From positions 124,001 to 188,000 of the forward strand of contig JAEWJI010000058.1 of the NCBI GenBank assembly GCA_023386645.1: a stretch of DNA of 64,000 nt. The letters run 5' to 3'. A model generated the notes under the pieces. The model did no database searches, had not been told where the DNA came from, and was given only the letters and a program-made list of their open reading frames with translations. The stretch comes from Pseudomonadota bacterium (lineage in GTDB: Bacteria; Pseudomonadota; Alphaproteobacteria; Caulobacterales; Caulobacteraceae). Within the stretch, counting starts at the first letter, position 1, and every line of letters starts with the position of its first letter. Made by a program: the position numbers and the translations under genes. Of this stretch, positions 54,938 through 62,670 are shown one piece after another.

Positions 54938-55986
54938 TCCTCTCCAAGCGGCCCGAGGTCGATCGCTTCCTGAAATCGCCGGACCCGCGCGTGCGGGCCG
55001 CCGTCATCCACGGCAAGGACCGGTCCGGGGTGACCGAGCGCGCCGAGGCCCTGTGCCGGACGGTGACGCCCGACCTGAACGATCCCTTCAACGTCACGGT
55101 CCTGACCGACAGCGACATCGATGGCGACGAGGCCCGGCTGGAGGAGGCGCTGACCGCCATGAGCCTGATGGGCGGCCGTCGGCTGGTCAGGGTGCGGCTG
55201 GGCGGCGAGAAGAGCTCGATCGACAAGCTGCTGGCCGCCGCGCTCAAGGTCCACGCTGACGGCGGCTACAATCCCGACGCCATGCTGGTGGTCGAGGCCG
55301 GGGCGCTGGGTCGCGACTCGGCGCTTCGCAAGGCGGCCGAGGCTCACGCCGGCGCGGTGGGCATCGCCTGCTATGAGGACGAGGTGGGCGACGTGGCCCG
55401 CATGACCCGCGAGGCCCTGGCGGCGGACAAGGTCGGCCTGACCTCCGACGCGCTGGACCGTTTCGTCTCCCGCTTGCCGCGCGAGCGCGGGCTGATGCGC
55501 CAGGAGATCGAGCGGCTGATCCTGTTCATCGGGCCCGGCTCCGGTCGGACCATCGGCCCTGACGAACTGGACGAACACCTGGGCGTCGAGCCCGACGCCT
55601 CGTTGCAGGACGCCGCGCTCCAGGCCTTCGGCGGCCGCCCGGCGCCCGCCCAGGCGGGTCTGCGCCGCGCCCTGGCCGAGGGCGAGAGCCCGGTGATGGC
55701 CGTCCGTCAGGCCTCGATCCACCTGAACAGGCTGCGGCGCATCAATGTGCTGCAGGAGTCGGGGGCGGGCGCCAAGGAGGCCGCCAAGGCCGCCGGCGTC
55801 TTCTGGAAGCAGGAGCAGGAGATGCTGCGCCAGGCCCGAGCCTGGAGGTTGTCGGACATCGACGAGGTCCAGGACAGCGTCAACACGGCCGACGTGGCGA
55901 CCAAGACCACCGGCTACCCCTCGGAGCTGATCGCCGAGCGGCTGCTGCTGGAGATTTCCGGTCGGGCGCGGCGGCTCGGCCTCTAG
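54934..55986 (+). CDS. holA: DNA polymerase III subunit delta
   Basis: The delta subunit opens the sliding clamp in the clamp-loader complex. The 350-residue protein has an AAA+-like fold: FLKSPDPRVRAAVIHGKDRS, LMGGRRLVRVRLGGEKSSID, MLVVEAGALGRDSALRKAAE and ERGLMRQEIERLILF. Like other delta subunits it does not need an intact Walker A. The GTG start overlaps the lptE stop, and the stop shares CTAG with a small convergent gene. Confidence 0.94.
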   Translation: MILSKRPEVDRFLKSPDPRVRAAVIHGKDRSGVTERAEALCRTVTPDLNDPFNVTVLTDSDIDGDEARLEEALTAMSLMGGRRLVRVRLGGEKSSIDKLLAAALKVHADGGYNPDAMLVVEAGALGRDSALRKAAEAHAGAVGIACYEDEVGDVARMTREALAADKVGLTSDALDRFVSRLPRERGLMRQEIERLILFIGPGSGRTIGPDELDEHLGVEPDASLQDAALQAFGGRPAPAQAGLRRALAEGESPVMAVRQASIHLNRLRRINVLQESGAGAKEAAKAAGVFWKQEQEMLRQARAWRLSDIDEVQDSVNTADVATKTTGYPSELIAERLLLEISGRARRLGL

Positions 55987-56168
55987 CCGCGCTTCGACGC
56001 TCGCCGGAACGCCGGCTTGTTGGCCCCCAGCGTCTGGGCCTTCATCGCCTTCTCGCTCTTGCCGACGGGGGCCGCGCCCTTCGGTCCAGAGCCGGAGCCG
56101 GCCTTCTTGGCGGCCAGCGCGCGCTTCAGGGCCTCGGTGGCGGACTTGGGATCGGCTTGATCGGTCAT
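55983..56168 (-). CDS. Small basic protein, 61 residues
   Basis: The lysine- and alanine-rich protein begins MTDQADPKSATEALKRALAA and ends NKPAFRRASKRG. It has no known domain. It is probably disordered and might bind nucleic acid. A GGCGGG ribosome site precedes the ATG. The shared CTAG with holA and the conserved-looking ends support a real gene, but there is no functional evidence. Confidence 0.65.
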   Translation of the reverse strand: MTDQADPKSATEALKRALAAKKAGSGSGPKGAAPVGKSEKAMKAQTLGANKPAFRRASKRG

Positions 56169-56224
56169 CCCGCCATCCTAGCACACACTTACGCATCCGC
56201 GGCGCATGGGGCATAGCATGGGCC

Positions 56225-57202
56225 ATGCACCAGGCCTCCTTCTCCGGCGTCCAGGACGCCGCTCGTCAGATTTCCGGCGTCGCCGTGCGCACGCCCCTGA
56301 TCGAAAGCCCGGCCCTGAACGACCGGCTGGGCGGGCGGGTGCTGATGAAGGCGGAGAACCTGCAGCATGCGGGCGCCTTCAAATTCCGGGGCGCCTATAA
56401 CCGCATCAGCCGCCTGACGGATGAGGAGAAGGCGCGCGGCGTCGTCGCCTATTCCTCCGGCAACCACGCCCAGGCCGTGGCCGCCGCCGCCCGCATGGTC
56501 GGGACCTCGGCCATCATCGTCATGCCCGCCGACAGTCCGAAGGTGAAGGTCGAGGGCGTCATCGCCTTTGGCGGCGAGGTGCGGACTTACGACCGCTATT
56601 CCGAAAGCCGCGAGGCCATCGGCGAGGAGATCGCGGCCACGCGCGGCTCGGTGCTGGTCCGGCCCTTCGACGATCCCTTCGTCATCGAGGGCCAGGGCAC
56701 GACGGGGCTGGAGATCATCGAACAGGCCGGCGGCGCCCGCATCGACCGGCTGCTGTGCGGCGCTTCGGGCGGCGGCCTGATCGCCGGGATCAACCTGTCG
56801 ATGGAGGCCCTGTCGCCGGACACCCGGGTCATCGGCGTCGAGCCCGAGCACTACAACGACACCCAGCTGTCGCTCGCGGCCGGGAAGCGGCTGACCTACG
56901 CCCCGGCCCCCGGCACCATCTGCGACGCCCTGATGACCGATCGGCCGGGCGAGCTGACCTTCCCGATCAATCGGCGTCTGTCGGGGGTCGTGACCGTCAG
57001 CGACGCCGAGGTCGCCGAGGCCGTGCGCTACGCCTTCCGCACCCTGAAACTGGTGGTCGAGCCGGGCGGGGCGGTGTCGCTGGCCGCGCTCCTGTCCGGC
57101 AAGGTCGAGGCGGAGGGCCAGACGACCGTCATCGTCCTGTCCGGCGGAAACATAGATCCAGGCCTGTTCTCCGCCATCATCGAAAACCGCTTCGGAGCCT
57201 GA
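56225..57202 (+). CDS. Threonine/serine dehydratase family (PLP)
   Basis: The 325-residue fold-type II PLP enzyme has lysine K53 in AGAFKFRGAYN, the SSGNHAQAVAAAARMVG phosphate loop, GGGLIAGINLSM and VVEPGGAVSLAALLSG. It resembles the catalytic domain of catabolic threonine dehydratases and serine racemases. The ACT regulatory domain of IlvA is absent, so it is not the biosynthetic allosteric form. It may deaminate L-threonine or L-serine. The MaoC gene starts two bases after its stop. Confidence 0.88.
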   Translation: MHQASFSGVQDAARQISGVAVRTPLIESPALNDRLGGRVLMKAENLQHAGAFKFRGAYNRISRLTDEEKARGVVAYSSGNHAQAVAAAARMVGTSAIIVMPADSPKVKVEGVIAFGGEVRTYDRYSESREAIGEEIAATRGSVLVRPFDDPFVIEGQGTTGLEIIEQAGGARIDRLLCGASGGGLIAGINLSMEALSPDTRVIGVEPEHYNDTQLSLAAGKRLTYAPAPGTICDALMTDRPGELTFPINRRLSGVVTVSDAEVAEAVRYAFRTLKLVVEPGGAVSLAALLSGKVEAEGQTTVIVLSGGNIDPGLFSAIIENRFGA

Positions 57203-57204
57203 CC

Positions 57205-57657
57205 ATGGCCACGCCCCAACAGCTTCAGGCGCGGATCGGCGAGGAGATCGGCGTCTCGCGCTGGTTCGAGATCGACCAGGCCCGGATCGACGCCTTCGCC
57301 GGGATCACCGAGGATCGGCAGTTCATCCATGTCGATCCCGAAGCCGCCGCGAAGACCCCGCTCGGCGGGACCATCGCCCACGGCTTCCTGACGCTGAGCC
57401 TCGGCGCGGCCATGAGCTACGACGCCGTGCCCGTGCTGGACGGCGTGTCGATGGGCTTCAACTACGGCTTCGACAAACTCCGCTTCCTCCAGCCGGTCCG
57501 GGCCGGTTCGCGGGTGCGCGGACGGTTCAAGCTCCTGTCGGTCGAGGACAAGGGCGCCGGCCGCTGGCTGGTCGGCTATGAGCTGACCGTCGAGACCGAA
57601 GGCTCGGACAAGCCCGCCCTGGTGGCCGAATGGCTGGGCATGCAGGTGCTAGGCTAA
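57205..57657 (+). CDS. MaoC-family (hotdog) dehydratase
   Basis: The 150-residue hotdog-fold protein has SRWFEIDQARIDAFAGITED and FIHVDPEAAAKTPLGGTIAH, then GFLTLSLGAAMSYDA. The D and H of the hydratase motif (FAGITEDRQFIHVD and GTIAHGFLT) are present. It hydrates enoyl-CoA thioesters; the substrate is unknown. It is co-oriented with the dehydratase gene and shares a 4-bp CTAA with the convergent hydrolase gene stop. Confidence 0.88.
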   Translation: MATPQQLQARIGEEIGVSRWFEIDQARIDAFAGITEDRQFIHVDPEAAAKTPLGGTIAHGFLTLSLGAAMSYDAVPVLDGVSMGFNYGFDKLRFLQPVRAGSRVRGRFKLLSVEDKGAGRWLVGYELTVETEGSDKPALVAEWLGMQVLG

Positions 57658-58373
57658 GCGGTCGCCAGTCCCGCCTCGGCCTCGGCGATCAGGGCCCTGT
57701 CGTCGATCTGCCAGGGGTGGAAGCCCGGCCGATAGAAGGCCAGGTAGTCGCCGAGCATGCGGCGATACAGGCCGGGCCTCAGCCACAGCCAGCGGAACAG
57801 GCCCAGGCGCGCCTTCCAGCCCGTGATCCCGTCCTGGGCCAGCAGCATCAGGCTGGTTTCGCGCACGGTCCGGGTGAAAAGCAGGGTGGTCAGCATCATG
57901 GCCCAGCGGCGGATGGCCCAGCGCTTGCCGGGCGACAGCTCGCGCGCGGCGTGCAGGAATACGTCGTAGGCCACGCCCTTGTGCTCGATCTCCTCGATCG
58001 AATGCCAGCGCCACAGCCGCGCCAGTTCGGGCGGGGCGCCGGCCGTCAATTCGGGTTCAGCCAGCAGGCGATGAGCGAAGGCGGCAGTGAAATGCTCCAG
58101 CGCCATAGTCGCGGCCAGCTGGGCCAGCGGCGGGCGGGCGCGGGCGATATCCAGCCGCCGGTTGATGTAGGCCTCGATCTCGGCGACCGCATAGCCCGAT
58201 CGCTCGGTGATCTGGTTGAAGGCGATGTGCTCGCGGGTGTGGGCGCCCTCCTGGGCGACGAAGGCGCGGATGTCGGCGGCCAGGCGAGGCGGGGTGTCCT
58301 TGGCGAAACGCTTCACCGACTGGATGCAGAACCGCTCGCCGTCCGGAAAGCTCAGCGACAGGGCGTTCATCAC
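57654..58373 (-). CDS. Metal-dependent hydrolase family protein, N-terminal part frameshifted
   Basis: The uninterrupted frame from 58373 gives 239 residues with MNALSLSFPDGERFCIQSVK, FVAQEGAHTREHIAFNQ, ALEHFTAAFAHRLLAEPEL and RWHSIEEIEHKGVAYDVFLH. The E and H residues suggest a di-metal site (PF10118-like). Family-like sequence continues upstream in frame to DLTITPRPLNIDREIETPRW, but no start codon is found there. An ATG at 58486 in another frame would give MAITFSP and join this sequence if one base were added in the CCCC run (58467-58470, minus strand). The gene may be frameshifted or may start internally. Confidence 0.8.
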   Translation of the reverse strand: MMNALSLSFPDGERFCIQSVKRFAKDTPPRLAADIRAFVAQEGAHTREHIAFNQITERSGYAVAEIEAYINRRLDIARARPPLAQLAATMALEHFTAAFAHRLLAEPELTAGAPPELARLWRWHSIEEIEHKGVAYDVFLHAARELSPGKRWAIRRWAMMLTTLLFTRTVRETSLMLLAQDGITGWKARLGLFRWLWLRPGLYRRMLGDYLAFYRPGFHPWQIDDRALIAEAEAGLATA

Positions 58374-58569
58374 CGCCGTTCCGAACGGGTCGCCGCCCAG
58401 CCACCAGCGTGGCGTCTCGATCTCCCGGTCGATATTCAGGGGCCGCGGCGTGATTGTAAGATCGGCGGGGAGAATGTGATGGCCATGGCGGCAGTATGCC
58501 GACGTTTCCCTCGCGACGCACCCGGGGCGCCAGGCGCCCGCCTCTTGGCGAACGAGGGATGGAAGGCGT

Positions 58570-59511
58570 TCAGCCTTCTCCCAGACACCTCAACGCGACT
58601 TCCAGGTTCCGCATTCCATCCTCGCCGGTGACCGCCGGGGTCTCGCCGGTACGGATGGCGTGGGCGAAGGCTTCGAGCTCCTTCTTGAGCGGCTCGTTCG
58701 GCCAGCTCATCACCCCGCGTGTGGAGTAGGAGCCATCCGGCTGCTGGCCGAAGTACTCGGTGACCTGGCGGGTCATCAGGTCGGCGACCACGAATTTGTT
58801 GGCCGTCGCGACCTGCAGGGTGCGGGTCTTGTAGGGCGTCACCCAGTTGGTGGTGATGTGGGCGATCACCCCGTTCTCCAGCCGGAACTGAAGCAACGCC
58901 GTGTCCTCGCGATCCGCCTTGGTGCGGGCCAGCTGGGGCTGGACCTCGGCGATCTCGGAACCGGTCAGGTGGCGGATGATGTCGATGTCGTGGACCGCCA
59001 GGTCGATGACCACGCCCACCTCGCCCATGCGCGGCGGGAAGGGGCCGACGCGGGTGATCTGGATCGAGATCACGTCCTCGCCGGCGATGGCGCGCTTGAC
59101 TGCCTCGACCGCCGGGTTGAACCGCTCGACCTGGCCCACCATCAGGACGCGGTCGTTGGCCTTTGCCGCGTCGATCATCCGCTGGGCGTCGGCGACGGTG
59201 GCCGCGATCGGCTTTTCGACCAGCACGTGGACCCCCGCTTCCAGCAGGGCGACGCCCAGGTCGGCGTGGTGGCGGTTGGGCGTGGCGATCACCGCCGCGT
59301 CCAGTCCTCCGGCGACGAAGTCCTGAGCCGTCGTCACCGGCGCGGCGCCATAAGCGGCGGCCACGCCCTCGGCGGTGATGGCGTCGGGGTCGAACACCAG
59401 GGCCAGGTCGATGTCGCGCATCTCAGACAGGACGCGCGCATGGTTGCGGCCCATGACGCCGGCGCCGGCGACGCCGGTACGCAGAGGCGGGGTCAGGTGG
59501 GTCGGGTTCAT
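58570..59511 (-). CDS. Gfo/Idh/MocA-family NAD(P)-dependent sugar oxidoreductase
   Basis: The 313-residue protein begins with a Rossmann fold: TGVAGAGVMGRNHARVLSEM, AVIATPNRHHADLGVALLEA and the catalytic-lysine motif HVLVEKPIAATVADAQRMID. DLAVHDIDIIRHLTG follows in the substrate domain. With the next gene, an aminotransferase, it could make an amino sugar from a UDP-sugar acid or ketose, as WbpB/WbpE-type pairs do. That pathway is inferred from the pairing; the substrate is unknown. Sixteen bases separate the two genes. Confidence 0.9.
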   Translation of the reverse strand: MNPTHLTPPLRTGVAGAGVMGRNHARVLSEMRDIDLALVFDPDAITAEGVAAAYGAAPVTTAQDFVAGGLDAAVIATPNRHHADLGVALLEAGVHVLVEKPIAATVADAQRMIDAAKANDRVLMVGQVERFNPAVEAVKRAIAGEDVISIQITRVGPFPPRMGEVGVVIDLAVHDIDIIRHLTGSEIAEVQPQLARTKADREDTALLQFRLENGVIAHITTNWVTPYKTRTLQVATANKFVVADLMTRQVTEYFGQQPDGSYSTRGVMSWPNEPLKKELEAFAHAIRTGETPAVTGEDGMRNLEVALRCLGEG

Positions 59512-59527
59512 CGGCAGCCTCCTTGCC

Positions 59528-60688
59528 TCAGCCCTTGAACGAGGCCACGGCCGCGACGATCCGAGCCTGGGTCGCCTCGTCCAGGTCGGCGTGCATCGGC
59601 AGGCTGATGACCACGTCCTTCAGCCGCTCAGTCACCGGCAGGCCGTCGGCTCCGCGCGGGTACATCTCATAGGCGGGCTGGAGGTGCAGCGGGATCGGGT
59701 AATAGACCGCCGTCGGCACGCCCTGGTCCTTCAGGTGCGCGGCCAAGCCGTCGCGGTCCTCGTGCTCGATCGTGTACTGGGCCCAGTTCGAGACATTGCC
59801 CTCGGGCACGTGCGGCACGGCCGCCACATGGGGCGCCAGCAGGTCGTTGTAGCGGGCGGCGATCCGGTTCCGCCACTCGATCTCCTGGCCGAACACCTTC
59901 AGCTTCTCGATCAGGACGGCGGCCTGGATGGTGTCCAGCCGGCTGTTCAGCCCGATGCGCATGTTCAGGTATTTCGGGTCGTGGTCGAAGGTGCGGTCCT
60001 TCAGGTCCACGGCCACCGCCTTGCCGTGCACGCGGATGGAATCGATCAGCTGGGCCAGCTCGTCGTCATTGGTCAGCACCGCCCCGCCGTCGCCGTAGCA
60101 GCCCAGCGGCTTGGCCGGGAAGAAGCTGGTGGTGGTGATGTCGGCCCATTTCAGCGGATGCTCGCCGTTTATGGTGCAGCCGAAACCCTGGGCCGAATCC
60201 GAAATCAGCTTCAGCCCATGCTTGTCGCAGATCGCGCGGATGGCCGGATAGTCCGCCGGCTGGCCGAACAGGTCGACCGCGATGACCACGCGGGGCTTGA
60301 GCCGGCCCTCTTTGATCGTCGCCTCGATCGCGGCCTCCAGGTGGCCGGGGTCCATATTGTAGGTGCGTTCGTCGACGTCGATGAACACCGGCTCGGCGTC
60401 GAACCAGGGCACGACCTCGGCCGTCGCCGCGAAGGTGAAGGACGGCACGAAGACCGCGTCGCCGCGCCCGATCCCCCAGGCCATCAGGGGCAGGGCGAGC
60501 GCATCGGTGCCGTTGGCGCAGCCCAGCGCATGCTTGGCCTTCCCGAACGCCGCCAGGTCCGCCTCGAACTGGCGCACCTGCGGGCCCATCACCCAGGCGC
60601 CGCCGACCACCGCCTCCTGCACCGCCCGCTCGATGGCGCCGTCCAGCCGCACGCGCTGGGCCTGGAGGTCGATGAAGGGCAGGGTCAT
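59528..60688 (-). CDS. DegT/DnrJ/EryC1-family sugar aminotransferase
   Basis: The 386-residue PLP enzyme has FIDLQAQRVRLDGAIERAVQ, GCANGTDALALPLMAWGIGR, ISDSAQGFG and PLP lysine K193 in SFFPAKPLGCYGDGG. NMRIGLNSRLDTIQAAVL follows. It transfers an amino group to a keto-sugar nucleotide and is upstream of the Gfo/Idh gene on the same strand. The ATG at 60688, right before TLPFIDLQAQR, is preferred over an in-frame codon 60 bases upstream. No glycosyltransferases are adjacent. Confidence 0.93.
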   Translation of the reverse strand: MTLPFIDLQAQRVRLDGAIERAVQEAVVGGAWVMGPQVRQFEADLAAFGKAKHALGCANGTDALALPLMAWGIGRGDAVFVPSFTFAATAEVVPWFDAEPVFIDVDERTYNMDPGHLEAAIEATIKEGRLKPRVVIAVDLFGQPADYPAIRAICDKHGLKLISDSAQGFGCTINGEHPLKWADITTTSFFPAKPLGCYGDGGAVLTNDDELAQLIDSIRVHGKAVAVDLKDRTFDHDPKYLNMRIGLNSRLDTIQAAVLIEKLKVFGQEIEWRNRIAARYNDLLAPHVAAVPHVPEGNVSNWAQYTIEHEDRDGLAAHLKDQGVPTAVYYPIPLHLQPAYEMYPRGADGLPVTERLKDVVISLPMHADLDEATQARIVAAVASFKG

Positions 60689-60831
60689 GGGTGAGAGCTC
60701 GCATGCAGGGGGCGAGCGCGGCTCAGCCCGGCGGAGGAGGCGGTCCATATCAAACTCGTCCCCGGCGCGCCAAACACGAGACGGTCACTTCGCATTGCGG
60801 CTTGCAACGCCAGGTCCTATCCGAAGGTTCG

Positions 60832-61356
60832 ATGTCACCCGCCCCGTCCCCCGGTTATCCCGCCGTCTTTCTCGACCGCGACGGCGTCCTGATCGAGGAC
60901 ACCGGCTATCCGCACGTGGAGGCGGACATGCGGATCATGCCGGGCGCGGCCGAGGCGGTGCGCCGGCTGAACGCCCTGGGCTATTTCGTGGTCATCGCCA
61001 CCAACCAGTCAGGCGTGGCGCGGGGCCTGTTCACGCTCGACCAGATGAACCGATTCAACGACTCCCTGGTGCGGCGGCTGGCGGCCAAAGGCGCGCGCAT
61101 CGGCGCGGTTTACGCCTGCCCCTTCCACGCCGAGGCGAAGGTCGAGGAATACTGCCACCCCGACCACCCGGACCGCAAGCCGAACCCGGGCATGCTGCTG
61201 CGCGCCATCGCAGATCATGACCTGGACCCGGCGCGATCCTTCATGATCGGCGACCAGCCCTCGGACCTGGAGGCGGCCCGCCGCGCCGGAATGGCGGGGT
61301 TCCGGTTCGAGGGCGGCGATCTGGACGCCTTCGTGCGCGAGCTCCTCGGCGCCTGA
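60832..61356 (+). CDS. gmhB: HAD-IIIA phosphatase, GmhB-like
   Basis: The 174-residue HAD phosphatase has the nucleophile motif AVFLDRDGVLIEDTGYPH (D15, D17), VVIATNQSGVARGLFTLDQM and a zinc site (CPFHAEAKVEEYCHPDHP). DRKPNPGML and FMIGDQPSDLEAARRAGM follow. These are the marks of D-glycero-D-manno-heptose-1,7-bisphosphate 7-phosphatase in LPS heptose synthesis. Histidinol-phosphatase-like members share the fold. GAAGG precedes the ATG at 60832. The gene is divergent from the aminotransferase gene. Confidence 0.85.
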   Translation: MSPAPSPGYPAVFLDRDGVLIEDTGYPHVEADMRIMPGAAEAVRRLNALGYFVVIATNQSGVARGLFTLDQMNRFNDSLVRRLAAKGARIGAVYACPFHAEAKVEEYCHPDHPDRKPNPGMLLRAIADHDLDPARSFMIGDQPSDLEAARRAGMAGFRFEGGDLDAFVRELLGA

Positions 61357-61412
61357 TCGTATTTCGCCGACGGATGAATTAGGCTCAGACCTCGCACGAA
61401 GGAGCCCGCCCC

Positions 61413-62285
61413 GTGACCGATTTCGCCGAACGCCGCTGGTCCTCGCAGGATGGTCTGAGCCTGTTCGCGCGCGATTACGCCCCAGCCTCGGGGGCGGCGA
61501 AGCTGCCGGTCATCGCCATCCACGGCCTGACCCGCAACTCGGCCGACTTCGGCGCCATCGCGTCCCTCCTGGCCCAGAGCGGCCGACGCGTAATGGCCAT
61601 CGACGTGCGGGGGCGGGGCCAGTCGGACCGCGCGCCCGACCCGATGACCTATAGCCCCGATGTCTACGCCCGGGACGTGCAGGCGTTGATGGAGCAGGCG
61701 GGGATCGAGCGGGCGGTGTTCCTCGGAACCTCCATGGGCGGGCTGATCACCATGGCCCTGGCGGCCATGGCGTCCAAGCGGATCGAGGCCTCGATCATCA
61801 ACGACGTGGGGCCGGAGGTGTCCAAGGAAGGCCTCGCCCGGATCGCCGCCTATACGGGCCAGCCCGTCGAGATCCACACCTGGGCCGACGCCGCCGCCTA
61901 CAGCCGCCGCAACAACGAAATCGCCCTGCCGCACTACACGGACGCGGACTGGGACGCCTTCGCCCGGCGGACCTTCCGCGAGGGATCGGAGGGCGGGCCG
62001 ATCCTCGACTACGACCCGGACATCGCCGTGCCGATCCGGGCGGCCGGGGCCAAGGCGCTGGTCCCCAACCTCTGGCCCTTCTTCCGCCGCCTGGCCAAGG
62101 GCCGCCCGACCCTGCTGATCCGCGGCGCGACCTCGGACCTGCTGGGGCCGGACATCGCGGCGAAGATGCGCAAGGCGGCGCCGAAGATGGAGTTCGCCGA
62201 AGTCCCAGGGGTGGGTCACGCGCCCATGCTGGACGAGCCCGAAGCCAAGGCCGCGATCTTCAGCTTCCTGAGAGACGTGCCGTAG
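61413..62285 (+). CDS. Alpha/beta hydrolase
   Basis: The 290-residue protein has VIAIHGLTRNSADFGAIASL (oxyanion region) and VMAIDVRGRGQSDRA. The nucleophile elbow FLGTSMGGLITMALA holds S107, and VPGVGHAPMLDEP the catalytic His. The fold is typical of esterases, lactonases or C-C hydrolases, and the substrate cannot be set. The start is a GTG with AAGGAG upstream. A dispersed repeat follows eight bases after the stop. Confidence 0.9.
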   Translation: MTDFAERRWSSQDGLSLFARDYAPASGAAKLPVIAIHGLTRNSADFGAIASLLAQSGRRVMAIDVRGRGQSDRAPDPMTYSPDVYARDVQALMEQAGIERAVFLGTSMGGLITMALAAMASKRIEASIINDVGPEVSKEGLARIAAYTGQPVEIHTWADAAAYSRRNNEIALPHYTDADWDAFARRTFREGSEGGPILDYDPDIAVPIRAAGAKALVPNLWPFFRRLAKGRPTLLIRGATSDLLGPDIAAKMRKAAPKMEFAEVPGVGHAPMLDEPEAKAAIFSFLRDVP

Positions 62286-62292
62286 GTCCCGT

Positions 62293-62432
62293 CTCCTCCC
62301 TGTCCGCGCAGCGGATGGGGAGGTGGATCGGGCGCGTCAGCGATCGAGACGGAGGGGCTCTTCCTTCCTTCGCGTAGCCAAGAGCCCCTCCACCACTTCG
62401 TGATCCCCTCCCCATCCGCGATGGGGAGGAGA
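62293..62432. repeat. Intergenic palindromic repeat, copy C (inverted)
   Basis: The reverse complement matches copy B at 43026-43164 along most of its length. It reads CTCCTCCCCATCGCGGATGG, then GATCACGAAGTGGTGGAGGGG, then a perfect 12-bp GGAGGGGCTCTT/AAGAGCCCCTCC stem. GAGACGG and GATCCACCTCCCCATCC follow. It lies between the hydrolase and PhnA-like genes, which converge, and may end both transcripts. Confidence 0.85.
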
Positions 62433-62436
62433 TGGC

Positions 62437-62661
62437 TCACGCCTTACGCACGAACTCCGTCCTCAACACCAGCCCGCGCACCTTCTCGACGTTGGCCTCG
62501 ATCTCGGCAGGGTCGTCGGTCAGGCGGATGTTCTTGACCAGGGTCCCGCGTTTCAGGGTCACGCCGCCCGATCCCTTGACTTTGAGGTCCTTGATCAGGG
62601 TCACGCTGTCGCCGTCGGCCAGCCGGTTGCCGTTGGAGTCCTTGGTCGGTGCGTCGGTCAT
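62437..62661 (-). CDS. PhnA-like (alkylphosphonate utilisation family) protein
   Basis: The 74-residue protein is the C-terminal PhnA/YjdM domain: DSNGNRLADGDSVTLIKDLK, VKGSGGVTLKRGTLVKNIRL and LVLRTEFVRK. The zinc-ribbon N-terminal part of full-length YjdM is absent, as in many alphaproteobacteria. Despite the name, family members are not proven to act on phosphonates. The gene lies nine bases downstream of the nadE stop on the same strand. Confidence 0.88.
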   Translation of the reverse strand: MTDAPTKDSNGNRLADGDSVTLIKDLKVKGSGGVTLKRGTLVKNIRLTDDPAEIEANVEKVRGLVLRTEFVRKA

Positions 62662-62670
62662 GGGGTGGCC

